A stretch of DNA of 14,468 bases. Origin: Pseudomonadota bacterium (GTDB lineage: Bacteria; Pseudomonadota; Gammaproteobacteria; Burkholderiales; Burkholderiaceae_C). The notes under the pieces are model-generated. The model made no database searches. It was given only the letters and a program-made list of their open reading frames with translations, and had not been told where the DNA came from. Shown piece by piece: positions 1 through 9,017 of this stretch. Numbering within the stretch: position 1 is the first letter of the stretch; each line of letters opens with the position of its first letter. The stretch lies in NCBI GenBank assembly GCA_018241985.1, contig JAFECV010000008.1, positions 1 to 14,468 on the forward strand. Direction: 5' to 3'. The position numbers and the translations under genes are program-made.

Positions 1-612
1 GTGGCTTCGCTGAACATGGGCTCGATGAACTTCGGTCTGTACCCGATGCTGGGCCGGCACCAGGAATTCAAGTACGACTGGGAGCGCTCCTACCTCGAAG
101 GCTCGGAAGACCGCGTGTTCCGCAACACCTTCAAGGAGATCCGCTACATCCTCGAGTCGTGCGCCGACAACGGCACCCGCTTCGAGATCGAGTGCTACGA
201 CACCAGCCACCTGTACACGGCGGCGCATTTCATCGATCGCGGCATCCTCAAGCCGCCGTTCTTCATCCAGACCGTGTTCGGCCTGCTGGGTGGCATAGGC
301 ACGCATCCCGATGACGTCATGCACATGCGCCGCACGGCCGAGCGCCTGTTCGGTCGGGACTACTACTGGTCGGTGCTGGGCGCGGGGCGCAGCCAGATGC
401 CCATCGCGTCCATAGCCGCCGCCATGGGCGGCAACGTGCGCGTGGGGCTGGAGGATTCGCTGTGGGACGGGCCCGGCAGGCTCGCCACCAGCAACGCGCA
501 ACAAGTCGAGCGCGTGGTCGCCATCCTGAAGTCGCTGAACCTGGAGGTGGCGACGCCCGATGAGGCGCGCGCCATGCTGAAACTCAAGGGCCGCAAGGCC
601 GTTGCATTCTGA
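1..612 (+). CDS. Beta-keto acid cleavage enzyme (BKACE, DUF849), 5'-truncated by window edge
   Basis: This is the C-terminal ~203 residues of a BKACE-family enzyme (family length about 300), so its start lies before the window and the first GTG is an internal Val codon. Family members are Zn-dependent aldolase-like enzymes that condense a beta-keto acid with acetyl-CoA to give acetoacetate and a CoA thioester; 3-keto-5-aminohexanoate and dehydrocarnitine are known substrates. The opening ASLNMGSMNF segment is typical of the family. The motif R-V-G-L-E-D at local residues 147-152 matches the Arg226/Glu230/Asp231 block of the lysine-fermentation enzyme Kce, where the Glu binds Zn and the Arg/Asp act in catalysis. 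The Zn-binding His pair would lie upstream of the window. The stop is 7 bases before the next gene's ATG, so the genes are probably co-transcribed. The substrate cannot be deduced. Confidence 0.9.
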   Translation: MASLNMGSMNFGLYPMLGRHQEFKYDWERSYLEGSEDRVFRNTFKEIRYILESCADNGTRFEIECYDTSHLYTAAHFIDRGILKPPFFIQTVFGLLGGIGTHPDDVMHMRRTAERLFGRDYYWSVLGAGRSQMPIASIAAAMGGNVRVGLEDSLWDGPGRLATSNAQQVERVVAILKSLNLEVATPDEARAMLKLKGRKAVAF

Positions 613-619
613 GGTAACC

Positions 620-1366
620 ATGCAGCAAGCCGTCGTATTGATTACCGGTGCCACCGCAGGCATAGGCCGCGCCGCCGCGCTGGCATTCGGCCGCGAAGGC
701 GCGCGACTGGTGTGCTCCGGCCGCAACGCCGCCGCTGGAGCTGAGTTGGTGGTCGAGTTGAAGGCGCTAGGTGCCGAGGCCGAGTTCGTGCGCGCCGAGG
801 TCAGCGATGAAGCCCAGGTGCGCGAACTGGTAGATTTCGCCGTGTCGCGCTTCAGCCGGCTCGATATCGCCGTGAACAGCGCGGGCACCGAAGGCACGCC
901 GGGACCCATCACCGAGCAAACGGTAAGCGCCTACGCCGCCACCTTCGACGCCAACGTGCTCGGCACCCTGGTGTGCATGAAGCACGAGCTGCGCGTGATG
1001 AAGCAGCAAAAGCACGGCGTGGTCGTTAACCTCTCGTCCACCATGGGCAGCCGGGGCAACCCGCACAACCCGCTGTACGTAGCCAGTAAGCACGCGGTCG
1101 AGGGGCTGACCAAATGCGGCGCGCTGGAAGCGGCCCCCTTCAACGTGCGCGTAAACGCCGTGGCCCCCGGCCCCATCGCCACGGAGATGCTGGACCGCAT
1201 CGCGGGCGGCGCGGACAAGCTCGGCGCGGTGGCCGCCACCATTCCCATGGGCCGCGTGGGCACGCCGCAGGAGGTGGCCGACGCCATCGTCTTCATGGCC
1301 TCCGAACGCGCCAGCTATATCAGCGGGCAGGTACTGCAGCTCAACGGCGGCAAGACGGCCGCATAG
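620..1366 (+). CDS. SDR-family NAD(P)-dependent oxidoreductase
   Basis: Classical short-chain dehydrogenase/reductase of 248 residues, a usual length. The Rossmann glycine motif TGATAGIG is at residues 9-16, NSAG (a variant of NNAG) at 86-89, the probable catalytic Asn at 112, Ser at 139/140, and the Tyr-x3-Lys pair at Y153/K157. PGPIATEM at 183-190 and a C-terminal SGQVLQLNGG complete the fold. I chose the ATG at 620 because GAGG at 611-614 is well spaced before it; a TTG at 602 would add six residues and overlap the preceding gene. It follows the BKACE gene directly, so an operon role oxidising a hydroxy acid to the keto acid the cleavage enzyme uses, or the reverse, is a reasonable inference. 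Substrate and NAD/NADP preference are not established. Confidence 0.92.
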   Translation: MQQAVVLITGATAGIGRAAALAFGREGARLVCSGRNAAAGAELVVELKALGAEAEFVRAEVSDEAQVRELVDFAVSRFSRLDIAVNSAGTEGTPGPITEQTVSAYAATFDANVLGTLVCMKHELRVMKQQKHGVVVNLSSTMGSRGNPHNPLYVASKHAVEGLTKCGALEAAPFNVRVNAVAPGPIATEMLDRIAGGADKLGAVAATIPMGRVGTPQEVADAIVFMASERASYISGQVLQLNGGKTAA

Positions 1367-1368
1367 AC

Positions 1369-1998
1369 ATGGCGCAGGCAACGACGCTATCGGTGGATGT
1401 TTGGTTCGACCTGATCTGCCCCTGGTGCTGGATCGGCAAGCACAACTTGGCCCGGGCCCTGGAGCGCCTGGCTGAAACCGACCCCGGCTTGCAGGTGGAG
1501 GTGCGCTGGCATTCCGTGCAACTGATCCCGCAGACGCCGCCGGAAGGCTGGCCCTTCGATGCGTTCTACGAGCACCGGCTGGGCAGCCGCGAAGCCGTGC
1601 TGGCGCGGCGTGCGCAGGTGCTGGACGCCGCCCGACGCGCCGGCGCGCCCATCGACTATTCGCGCATCACCGTCTTTCCCAGCACCGCCGCCGCGCATCG
1701 ATTGCTGGCGGCAGGCGCGGCGCAGCTCGAGCCTGCGGCCCTGGACGCTTTGCTCTCCCGCCTGTTCGAAGGCTATTTCGTGCAGGGCGAGAACCTGGGC
1801 GATGCGGACACGCTGGCGTCCATTGCAGCAGCGCACGGCGTCGCACCGGATGGCCCTGCCGTTCAGGCCGAGCCGGGCCTGAATCCGGCCTCGGGCGTGC
1901 CGTTCTTCGTTTTCAACGGCGCCTTCGCCTTGTCCGGGGCGCAGCCGGCAGACGTGCTGTGGGCCGCGATGCGCCAGGCGGCGACTGCCGAGGCCTGA
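1369..1998 (+). CDS. DsbA-family (FrnE-like) thioredoxin-fold oxidoreductase
   Basis: Protein of 209 residues beginning 2 bases after the stop of the SDR gene, so almost certainly in the same operon. The thioredoxin-fold active site CPWC is at residues 17-20 in the context DLICPWCWIGK, which is typical of the FrnE/2-hydroxychromene-2-carboxylate isomerase branch. The cis-proline loop GVPFFVF is at 176-182. There is no N-terminal signal peptide, so it should be cytoplasmic, unlike periplasmic DsbA. FrnE-type proteins have been implicated in polyketide or aromatic metabolism and in redox handling; the specific role here is unknown. The stop lies 8 bases from the stop of the converging AraC-type gene, leaving no room for a separate terminator. 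Confidence 0.88.
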   Translation: MAQATTLSVDVWFDLICPWCWIGKHNLARALERLAETDPGLQVEVRWHSVQLIPQTPPEGWPFDAFYEHRLGSREAVLARRAQVLDAARRAGAPIDYSRITVFPSTAAAHRLLAAGAAQLEPAALDALLSRLFEGYFVQGENLGDADTLASIAAAHGVAPDGPAVQAEPGLNPASGVPFFVFNGAFALSGAQPADVLWAAMRQAATAEA

Positions 1999-2006
1999 CG
2001 GGCGCC

Positions 2007-3017
2007 TCATTCGGCGGCTTGCCTGCGCCATTCGGTGACGCTGCAGCCGAAGGCGGCGCGGAACCAATGGCCGAAGCTGCTGGGCGCGGAAAAGCCCAGC
2101 AAGCCGGCCACCTCGCCCAGCGGCAGGTCGCTGTCGCGCAGATGGCGTACCACCAACTCCGAACGCACTTGGTTGAGCAGGGCCGAGAAGACTTGTCCCT
2201 CCACGCCGAGGTGACGATGCAGCGTGCGGCGGTCCATGCCGAGGTGCCGCGCGACTTGCTGGGCCGTGCAGCGTCCGCCCGGCAGCAGGGCCATGATCAG
2301 CTCCCTGCAGGCGGCGCCGGTGCCTTCGCCGCGGCGCTGCAGGGCGGCATCGAGGTAGTCGCGAGCGAAGCGCGCGGCGCCAGGGTTGTCGGGCGTGCGC
2401 GGCATCTGCAGATCGGCCGCCGCGCAGACCAGGCCGTTGAATTCCTGGTTGAACATCGGGTTGCGGCCGAAGAAGGCGCGATGCGGCGCCGCGTCGACCG
2501 GCGGGCGGTGGGTAAAACAGATCTGCAGCGGCCGCCACTGCGGACCGACGAGTTCGCGCAAGATGCGGAACATCACGCCGACCGCCAGTTCCACCGACTG
2601 GCGCGTCGCCAGCCGCGGGGTCGGCAGCAGCTCTTCGCGAATGACGACGGCTTGCCCTGCGTCATCGATGTGCGTGATCAGCGCCGTGTTCAACAGCTTC
2701 AGGTAGCGGCATAGCGTATCGAGCGCCTGTCGCGGAGTGGGCTCTTCCTTGAGCACCAGGCTGATCGGCCCCAGGTTGGAGAACTTGCGCCCGGCCGCCA
2801 GCCGCAGCGCGAAGTCTTCTGCGCCGGTGGCCTGGGCGGTGACTTCGAGCAGTTCGCGCACGGCGCGGCTGGGAATGAGCGTCTCCGGGTTTTCGAGAAG
2901 CCGCGCCGACAGCCCCACCCCGCGCAGGAATGCATAGGGATCCCGCCCCATCGACTTCACCAGTTCGACGTAGCCGTTCAGGCTGGCGCTTCGAATGAGT
3001 CGGTCGACATGCTGCAT
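2007..3017 (-). CDS. AraC-family transcriptional regulator with arabinose-binding-like N-terminal domain
   Basis: Regulator of 336 residues. Residues ~20-210 match the Arabinose_bd-type sensor domain of the OruR/VirS-like AraC branch; the typical block is seen as CFTHRPP at 167-173, then AFFGRNPMFNQEFN at 181-194. The C-terminal AraC DNA-binding domain has two helix-turn-helix units, about residues 250-271 (AQQVARHLGMDRRTLHRHL) and 299-321 (EVAGLLGFSAPSSFGHWFR). The start is ATG at 3017, preceded by a G-rich stretch (GGGGG) that is only a weak Shine-Dalgarno. It lies 36 bases downstream of the MalT-type regulator on the same strand and converges on the BKACE-SDR-FrnE operon, which makes that operon a candidate target. 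The inducer is unknown. Confidence 0.9.
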   Translation of the reverse strand: MQHVDRLIRSASLNGYVELVKSMGRDPYAFLRGVGLSARLLENPETLIPSRAVRELLEVTAQATGAEDFALRLAAGRKFSNLGPISLVLKEEPTPRQALDTLCRYLKLLNTALITHIDDAGQAVVIREELLPTPRLATRQSVELAVGVMFRILRELVGPQWRPLQICFTHRPPVDAAPHRAFFGRNPMFNQEFNGLVCAAADLQMPRTPDNPGAARFARDYLDAALQRRGEGTGAACRELIMALLPGGRCTAQQVARHLGMDRRTLHRHLGVEGQVFSALLNQVRSELVVRHLRDSDLPLGEVAGLLGFSAPSSFGHWFRAAFGCSVTEWRRQAAE

Positions 3018-3053
3018 GGCGCTGCCCCCGTTGCACCGGCATCGATCAGGGAA

Positions 3054-5741
3054 TCACGCTTCCTGGTCGATCAGGCCCAGGATGCGGGCCCGCATCACCA
3101 CCTGTCTGCGCGTGCCGGCATCCAGCTTGACGAACAGGTTCTTCACGTGCCACTTGATCGTCGTTTCACTAACCTGCATCGCGCGCCCGATCTCCTTGTT
3201 CGACAGGTTGCGCGCCAGCAGCGTCAGCACCTCACGCTCCTTCGGAGTCAGGGCGGCGCCGTGGAGTTCATGCGTGGTCCGCGACGCGGCGACGGCGACT
3301 GGAGGTACCGACGGAGAGGTCGTGACCTCGTGCTGCGCCTCCTCCGCATCGAGCATCCCGACCCACAAACCCAGATCGGGGTGGACGTCGGTGAAGACGC
3401 GGCGCAGCCCATAGGTGCGAGCCAGGTCGATCGCCTCCCGGATCAGCGACTGCGAAGGCCGTCCGCAGCGTTCCGAGGCAAGGGCTCGCAGCCCGAGCAC
3501 CTCGATGTGCAGCCGACCCTGCTGCAGCCGGGCCGCCCGTTCGCCGGCTCGCTCCAGCGGCGCCAGCGCGCCTTCCCAGTCCCGCGCGGCGATGGCCGCA
3601 TAGCACCGCGCCAGTTCGCGCTGCAGTTGCACGCTGCGCTGCCACAGCGGTCCACGGGGCAACGCCGGATCGAGCAGCAGCGCATCGATCCGCTCGCACA
3701 GTTCGCGGCAGGTCTGCGCCCGGTACCGTCGCGCGTGCATGCGCACCTGGTCGGTCAGGCTGGCAATGCGCAGCCGCGGCAGATTCCGCGCTGCCCCGGC
3801 CGCGTCCAGCGCACCCAGCAGTTCGAGTGCCCTGTGCTCGGCTCCCTCGGCCACCGCCATGCGCGCCATGGTTCGGTAAGCCAGCAACAGCGCTTCCGGA
3901 AAGGCGCTTCGCTCGAGCACGTCGAGCCTGTCGGCGAGTAGCGCCGCCGCCTCGTCAGGTCGGTCGCGCTCCCAAGTAGCCGCCGCCAGCAACGCGGCCA
4001 GCATGCAGGCGAACCGGCTGCGACGCCCCCCCGCCGCTTCGGCGCCGGCCAGCGCGGGCCGCAGGATCCGGTCGGCCAACTGCACCTGCCCTTCCCAGAC
4101 GTAGCTCAGGCCGACCAGCAGATCGCCCCAGCGCGCGATGTGCCCGCTGTCGCCTCGGCGCTCGTCGCGGGGCGCCTGCAGCTGACGCTGGCGAGCGAGG
4201 GCGGGCTCCCCTTCGAGCAACGCCCGGTACGCGCTGCGATTGGCGTGGATCTGCAAAAGCAAGGGATCCGAGAGCGGTGGCGACTCGGCCCACGGCGCGT
4301 ACAGTTCGACGAACCGATCGGGGTCGTCGGCAAACACGGCGGCGCCGCTGAGAATCAACGCACATTCACAGCGCAGCGTCTGGTCGACCGGGGAATGCGC
4401 CAGAATGCCCGCGACGAGTCGTCCGGCCTCCTCGTGCCGCTCGCTGGTTGCGAGCGTCCAGGCCGCCACAAGCAGCAGCCGGGGTCGGTTGTCGAGTTCA
4501 TCTGCCGGCAGCATGCCGATCCAGTCAAGCACGGCCCCCTGCCTGCCATGCATCATCAGCGATTCGTACAGGCTGCGTTCGGCCAGATCGTAGGCCTGCT
4601 CCCGGTCACCTGCTGCCAATGCATGACGCGCCGCCTGTTCCAGCCAGCCATGATCGGCCAGCCACTTGGCCGCGCCTGCGTGGGCACCGGCTTGCCGCTG
4701 CGCGTCGAGTTCCGTGAAGCGCTGGCGCAGCGCGTCGCGCGCCAGCGCATGCATGCGCAGCCACTCACCGCGTTCCGCCGCCACGATGATCGGCGTATCG
4801 CGGCTCAGCCGGGCCAGCCGCTCCGCCGCATCCGGATACCCGGTGACGGCGCGGCACAGGTCCGGATGCAGATGGTCGAGGATCGAGCTGCAGACAAGGA
4901 ACTCCCGGTCGGAAGGCTCCAGGTTCGACAGCAGCAGCCTAAAGATCTGGCCATGCAGCGCATCCCCGAGCGCCGCGATGCCGGCCACATCGGTTCTCGC
5001 GTCGGTGCCATGCGCGACGATGGTGAGCGCCAGCTGCAGCCCCAGTGGCCACCCTTCCGTCAGCTCGTACAGACGGGCTGCCGTATCGCGATCCATGCGC
5101 GACCCGAAACGGCTCTGAACGAGCTGCAGCGTTTCCTCCAAATTGAATCTCAGCAGATCCTGGCCAATTTCCGCGCACAGGCCGTAGGCGACCAGATCGT
5201 CGATCCCCAGGCGGCAGTCGGGACGCATCCCCAGCAAGGTACGCAGATTGGCCGGCGCGTTGCGCAGCAGATAGGCCACGGCCTCGCGTGCTGCTCCCGG
5301 GAGGCGATCGACCTCGTCGATGATCAGAACGACGTTCAGCGCGGCATGCGCGAGCTCGGCCAGAAACGCCGTCATGCCGTCCAGTCCCTCCGGCATGTCC
5401 GCCTCCAGCAGACTCTGGCCAAAGGTCGGCTGCACCGCTGCCGCACGTACCGCCAGCGTCAGGCATTGCACCAGGCGACGCGGCTCGTCGTTCCCATCAG
5501 CGGACACCCAGCCGACGACCGCGCCGGCCGCCAGGTAGTCGCGACGCCATTGCGCCAGCAGCGAGGTCTTGCCGAAACCCGGCGGCGCCTGCACCACGAA
5601 CGCCGCGCCATCGCGCCATGCGTCGGCTCCCGGCAGCAGGCGCGCACGCGGCAACAGGCCACGCGGCATGCGCGGCGGAGTCACCTTCAGCAGCAGGTCG
5701 GGCGGACTGCCGGCCGTGCCGGCTATCGGTGGGGTGGCCAA
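3054..5741 (-). CDS. MalT-type ATP-dependent LuxR-family transcriptional activator (LAL)
   Basis: Large regulator of 895 residues with the MalT architecture. An N-terminal STAND/NTPase domain carries Walker A APPGFGKTS at 52-60, Walker B VVLIIDEVDRL at 137-147, a GMRPDCRL segment near 171-178 and YELTEGWPLGLQLAL at 225-239. A long alpha-helical, Ala/Leu/Arg-rich TPR-like central region follows, and the C-terminal LuxR-type HTH occupies ~831-895 (LTPKEREVLTLLARN, NKEIGRAMQVSETTIKWHV). Proteins of this class are ATP-driven activators that oligomerise on an inducer. The start is uncertain: the first usable start codon is TTG at 5741 without a clear ribosome-binding site, and the frame stays open upstream to about 5793 with no ATG or GTG. 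It lies 94 bases downstream of aidB on the same strand. The target is unknown. Confidence 0.88.
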   Translation of the reverse strand: MATPPIAGTAGSPPDLLLKVTPPRMPRGLLPRARLLPGADAWRDGAAFVVQAPPGFGKTSLLAQWRRDYLAAGAVVGWVSADGNDEPRRLVQCLTLAVRAAAVQPTFGQSLLEADMPEGLDGMTAFLAELAHAALNVVLIIDEVDRLPGAAREAVAYLLRNAPANLRTLLGMRPDCRLGIDDLVAYGLCAEIGQDLLRFNLEETLQLVQSRFGSRMDRDTAARLYELTEGWPLGLQLALTIVAHGTDARTDVAGIAALGDALHGQIFRLLLSNLEPSDREFLVCSSILDHLHPDLCRAVTGYPDAAERLARLSRDTPIIVAAERGEWLRMHALARDALRQRFTELDAQRQAGAHAGAAKWLADHGWLEQAARHALAAGDREQAYDLAERSLYESLMMHGRQGAVLDWIGMLPADELDNRPRLLLVAAWTLATSERHEEAGRLVAGILAHSPVDQTLRCECALILSGAAVFADDPDRFVELYAPWAESPPLSDPLLLQIHANRSAYRALLEGEPALARQRQLQAPRDERRGDSGHIARWGDLLVGLSYVWEGQVQLADRILRPALAGAEAAGGRRSRFACMLAALLAAATWERDRPDEAAALLADRLDVLERSAFPEALLLAYRTMARMAVAEGAEHRALELLGALDAAGAARNLPRLRIASLTDQVRMHARRYRAQTCRELCERIDALLLDPALPRGPLWQRSVQLQRELARCYAAIAARDWEGALAPLERAGERAARLQQGRLHIEVLGLRALASERCGRPSQSLIREAIDLARTYGLRRVFTDVHPDLGLWVGMLDAEEAQHEVTTSPSVPPVAVAASRTTHELHGAALTPKEREVLTLLARNLSNKEIGRAMQVSETTIKWHVKNLFVKLDAGTRRQVVMRARILGLIDQEA

Positions 5742-5835
5742 GAGCGCGTCGATCAGGGGTTGACGCCGATTCTGCTTGAAGATCCGGGTCGCGATCTACG
5801 GCAGTACCGAGGCCGATCTGGTCCCGTGCCTGCCG

Positions 5836-7500
5836 TCAGCCCGGGAAGGCCCGCGCCAGCAACCGGTCGACATCGATGCCGTGGGTATCGATCGCGCCGG
5901 CGACGCGGCCGGCATCCGATGCCGCGAGCCGGGTCGCGATGAATGCATCGGCCGTTGCGGCCGGTGCGTGGCGGCGCAGCAGGCAGGCCTGCGCGACCAG
6001 CACCAGACGCTGCACCAGCACGCGTCCAAACGCTTCGAGCCGATCCGGCGGCGTTGCGAGCAACGCCCGCAAGCCTTGCAGCGCCGTCGCCAGCGCCTTG
6101 TCGCCGGCGGCCGCATCGCCGAGTTCGTCGAGCAGCGCATGCGCGGCATCGGGCTCGCGCGCGATCGCGCGCAGCACGTCCAGGCACATCACGTTGCCCG
6201 AGCCTTCCCAGATCGAGTTCACCGGCGCTTCGCGGAACAGCCGCGCCATCACGCCGGTCTCGACATAGCCGTTGCCGCCCTGCACTTCCATGGCCTCGCC
6301 GGTCAATTCGACGCCGCGCTTGCAGACCCAGAATTTCGCTGCCGGCGTCATCACCCGCTTCCATGCGCGCGCGACGGGATCGTCGCCCTGCTCGTAGGCC
6401 TGGGCGAGCCGCATCGCCAGCACCAACGCGGCCTCGCTCTCGAGCGCCAGATCGGCGAGCACCGAGCGCATCAGCGGCTGCTCGACCAGCAGCCGGCCGA
6501 ACGCCTTGCGCGATCTCGCGTAGTGCAGCGCCTGCACCAGCGCCTGGCGCAGGATCGCCGCGCTGCCGAGCACGCAGTTGAGACGGGTGTAGGTCGCCAT
6601 CTCGATGATGGTCGGAATGCCGCGCCCCTCCTCGCCGATCAGCACGCCCCAGGCGTCGTCGAACTCGACCTCGCTGCTCGCGTTGCTGCGGTTGCCGACC
6701 TTGTCCTTCAGCCGCTGCACGTGGACCCTGTTGCGGGTTCCGTCGGGCCGCCAGCGCGGCACGAAGAAGCAAGCGAGATCGGACGAACGCGGCCCGCCCT
6801 CGCCGGTTCGCGCCACCACCAGATGCGCGTCGCACTGCGGCGCCGAATAGAACCATTTGTGGCCGCGCAGCAGGTACTCACCGCCGCGCCCGCCGCCGCC
6901 GATTGCCGTTGCCACCGTGGTGTTCGCGCGCACGTCCGATCCGCCCTGCTTCTCGGTCATGCCCATGCCGAGCCAGATCGAGCGCTTGTCGGCCAACGGC
7001 AAGTCGCGCGCATCGTATTCGTCGCTGTAGAACTTGGCCTCGAGCTGCGCCCACAGCCGCGGTTCCTTCTGCAGCAGCGGGATGCTGGCCGTGGTCATCG
7101 TCGCCGGGCACAGCGTGCCGGCCTCGACCTGGCCGTGCAGGTAGAAGCCCGCCGCCCAGGCGACCCAGCGGCCGGCGCGCGATTCGCGCTGCGGCAGCGA
7201 CACCAGCCCTTGGCTCCGGTACAGCGCGAGCATCGCGTGCCAACTCGGGTGGAATTCGATCGCATCGATGCGCCGCCCGCGCGCGTCGAAGCCGTGCAGT
7301 TCGGGCGCATGCCGGTTCGCCTCGTCGGCGAGCCGCCAAGTCTCGGCAGCACCCAGCCGCTCGGCGTAGCCGTGCAGTTGCGGCCGCGCCCAGTCGGCGC
7401 TGCGCTGCAGCGCCTCGGCCAGCGCGGCATCGGTGTCCAGCAGGTTGAAATCGGTCAGGTCGTCGACCTGGTTGAAAACCTCGTGGGTAAGCTCGGCCAT
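5836..7500 (-). CDS. aidB: AidB-type acyl-CoA dehydrogenase family flavoprotein
   Basis: Protein of 554 residues, close to E. coli AidB (541). The AidB signature MTEKQGGSDVRANTT is at 181-195, followed by the acyl-CoA-dehydrogenase middle domain (GHKWFYSAPQCDAHLVVAR), NRSNASSEVEF at 270-280, and WEGSGN at 431-436. The Glu of WEGSGN (E432) aligns with the catalytic-base position of the family. AidB binds FAD and DNA in E. coli and belongs to the adaptive response to alkylation; whether Burkholderiales homologues act there or in acyl-CoA metabolism is not settled. I chose ATG at 7500 (MAELTHEVFNQ) because GAGGAG precedes it by 7 bases; the frame is open 21 codons further. No ada/alkB gene is adjacent. 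It is divergent from the efflux gene at 7725. Confidence 0.88.
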   Translation of the reverse strand: MAELTHEVFNQVDDLTDFNLLDTDAALAEALQRSADWARPQLHGYAERLGAAETWRLADEANRHAPELHGFDARGRRIDAIEFHPSWHAMLALYRSQGLVSLPQRESRAGRWVAWAAGFYLHGQVEAGTLCPATMTTASIPLLQKEPRLWAQLEAKFYSDEYDARDLPLADKRSIWLGMGMTEKQGGSDVRANTTVATAIGGGGRGGEYLLRGHKWFYSAPQCDAHLVVARTGEGGPRSSDLACFFVPRWRPDGTRNRVHVQRLKDKVGNRSNASSEVEFDDAWGVLIGEEGRGIPTIIEMATYTRLNCVLGSAAILRQALVQALHYARSRKAFGRLLVEQPLMRSVLADLALESEAALVLAMRLAQAYEQGDDPVARAWKRVMTPAAKFWVCKRGVELTGEAMEVQGGNGYVETGVMARLFREAPVNSIWEGSGNVMCLDVLRAIAREPDAAHALLDELGDAAAGDKALATALQGLRALLATPPDRLEAFGRVLVQRLVLVAQACLLRRHAPAATADAFIATRLAASDAGRVAGAIDTHGIDVDRLLARAFPG

Positions 7501-7724
7501 CGCGTCACTCCTCGATCGGATTCCGCTCAAGTGTAGGAACTTCGCCGCGACCGCGCGCGCCACGGGCCTTGCGCCAGGTCAATCGCATACGACAGCCGCG
7601 GCGGCAGGCACAATGACGGCTGCCCGAACAACAACACCCGCGCACCGAGCACGGCAATGGCGCCGCGAATCCTCTGCAACCCAGACTGCCCCAGCGACGA
7701 GCCGGCTGCGAACCGGCGTCAGCG
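7501..7724. other. Divergent intergenic region aidB / Bcr-CflA transporter
   Basis: These 224 bases between two divergently transcribed genes must hold both promoters. I see no strong sigma-70 hexamer pair by eye. The aidB ribosome-binding site lies at its left edge. A short inverted repeat GCCGG (7701-7705) / CCGGC (7713-7717) lies just upstream of the transporter ATG at 7725, where a Shine-Dalgarno would be expected and is not obvious. No small gene is convincing here. Confidence 0.5.
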
Positions 7725-8957
7725 ATGACCCCGCAAGCAGAGCAGCTGTGGCGCGCACCGCGCTGGGCACTGCCCATGCTGCTGGCCGTGCTCGGCATGG
7801 TCGGGCCGTTCTCGATCGACACCTATATTCCAGCGTTTTCCGGAATATCGCAGTCGCTCGGCGCCAGCCCGGTCGAGATGCAGCAGACGCTGTCGGCGTA
7901 CCTGTTCGGCTTCGCGTTCATGAACCTGTTCCACGGTGCGCTGGCCGACAGCTTCGGACGCCGGCCGGTGGTGCTGTGGGGGCTGGCGCTGTTCACGCTC
8001 ACGTCGGCCGGCTGCGCGCTGTCGCAGAGCGTCGGGCAACTGGTGCTGTTCCGCGCGCTGCAGGGACTCTCGACCGGCGCCGGCATCGTGGTGTCACGCG
8101 CGGTGATCCGCGACATGTTCCCGCCGGCGCAAGCGCAGCAGGTGATGAGCCAGGTGACGATCTACTTCGGTGTCGCGCCGGCGATCGCGCCGATCATCGG
8201 CGGCTGGCTGTTCGTGCACCTGGGCTGGCACAGCATCTTCTGGTTCCTGACCGCGATCGGCGCCACGCTCTGGTTCGCGAACCATCGGCTGCTGCCCGAG
8301 ACGCTGCATACGAGCCTGCGCCAGCCGTTCCACGCAATGCATCTGCTGCGCGGCTACTGGCAGCTGTGCTCGGACCCGCGCTTCCTGCTGCTGGCGTTCG
8401 CCAGCGGCGTGCCGTTCAACGGCATGTTCCTGTACGTGCTGGCGGCGCCGGTGTTCCTCGGCGTGCATCTGCAGCTCGCGCCGACTCAGTTCTTCTGGTT
8501 CTTCGTGCTGAACATCGGCGGCATCATGGGCGGCGCCTGGGCCAGCGGGCGGCTCGCCGGCAGGATCGCGCCCAAGCACCAGATCCGTCATGGCTTCGTG
8601 ATCATGCTGGTGATCGGCGTCGCCAACCTGATCGCCAACATGCTTTTCGTCGCCAGCGCATCGTGGGCGATCATCCCGATCGCGGTGTTCTCGTTCGGCT
8701 GGGCGCTGATGGTGCCGGTGGTCACGCTGCTGGTGCTGGACCTGAACCCCGAGCGGCGCGGGCTCGCTTCGTCGCTGCAGGCGGTGATCGGCTCGGCAGC
8801 GAACGGCGTCGTCGCCGGCGTCGTCGCGCCGCTGGTGATGCACTCCACCGTGGAAATGGCCACCGCGTCACTGGTGATGATGTTGGTCGGGCTGGTGGCC
8901 TGGGTCTATCTGCACCATCGCTGGCCGGAGATCGGCAGGACCGCGGCGCAGGCCTGA
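7725..8957 (+). CDS. Bcr/CflA family multidrug efflux MFS transporter
   Basis: Inner-membrane protein of 410 residues, the usual length of drug:H+ antiporters of the 12-TM Bcr/CflA type. The N-terminus gives the first helix and the family hallmark (PFSIDTYIPAF at 28-38; E. coli Bcr has a similar D-x-Y-LP-A). MFS motif A is GALADSFGRRPV at 71-82, then FRALQGLSTGAG at 109-120 and SRAVIRDMF at 124-132, which is typical of this branch. Further hydrophobic helices run to the C-terminus. The likely role is export of toxic compounds or metabolites such as chloramphenicol or sulfonamides; the substrate is unproven. The ATG at 7725 sits right at the natural N-terminus but lacks a good Shine-Dalgarno and is preceded by a small hairpin. 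It converges with the ElyC-like gene. Confidence 0.92.
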   Translation: MTPQAEQLWRAPRWALPMLLAVLGMVGPFSIDTYIPAFSGISQSLGASPVEMQQTLSAYLFGFAFMNLFHGALADSFGRRPVVLWGLALFTLTSAGCALSQSVGQLVLFRALQGLSTGAGIVVSRAVIRDMFPPAQAQQVMSQVTIYFGVAPAIAPIIGGWLFVHLGWHSIFWFLTAIGATLWFANHRLLPETLHTSLRQPFHAMHLLRGYWQLCSDPRFLLLAFASGVPFNGMFLYVLAAPVFLGVHLQLAPTQFFWFFVLNIGGIMGGAWASGRLAGRIAPKHQIRHGFVIMLVIGVANLIANMLFVASASWAIIPIAVFSFGWALMVPVVTLLVLDLNPERRGLASSLQAVIGSAANGVVAGVVAPLVMHSTVEMATASLVMMLVGLVAWVYLHHRWPEIGRTAAQA

Positions 8958-9017
8958 AGCAAGCAGCGCGACCCATGACCAATGAAACAGTTTCGAGAGG
9001 CCGCAGAGCAGGCCGTT

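Noticed and set aside
4140..5942. 600-residue open frame on the + strand opposite the MalT-type gene
   Set aside because: Antisense shadow: Arg/Gln/Pro-rich composition without domains, while the minus strand encodes a full MalT architecture.
7561..7620. GGCACAATGAC as a -10 region for the transporter
   Set aside because: No acceptable -35 hexamer at 16-18 bases upstream.
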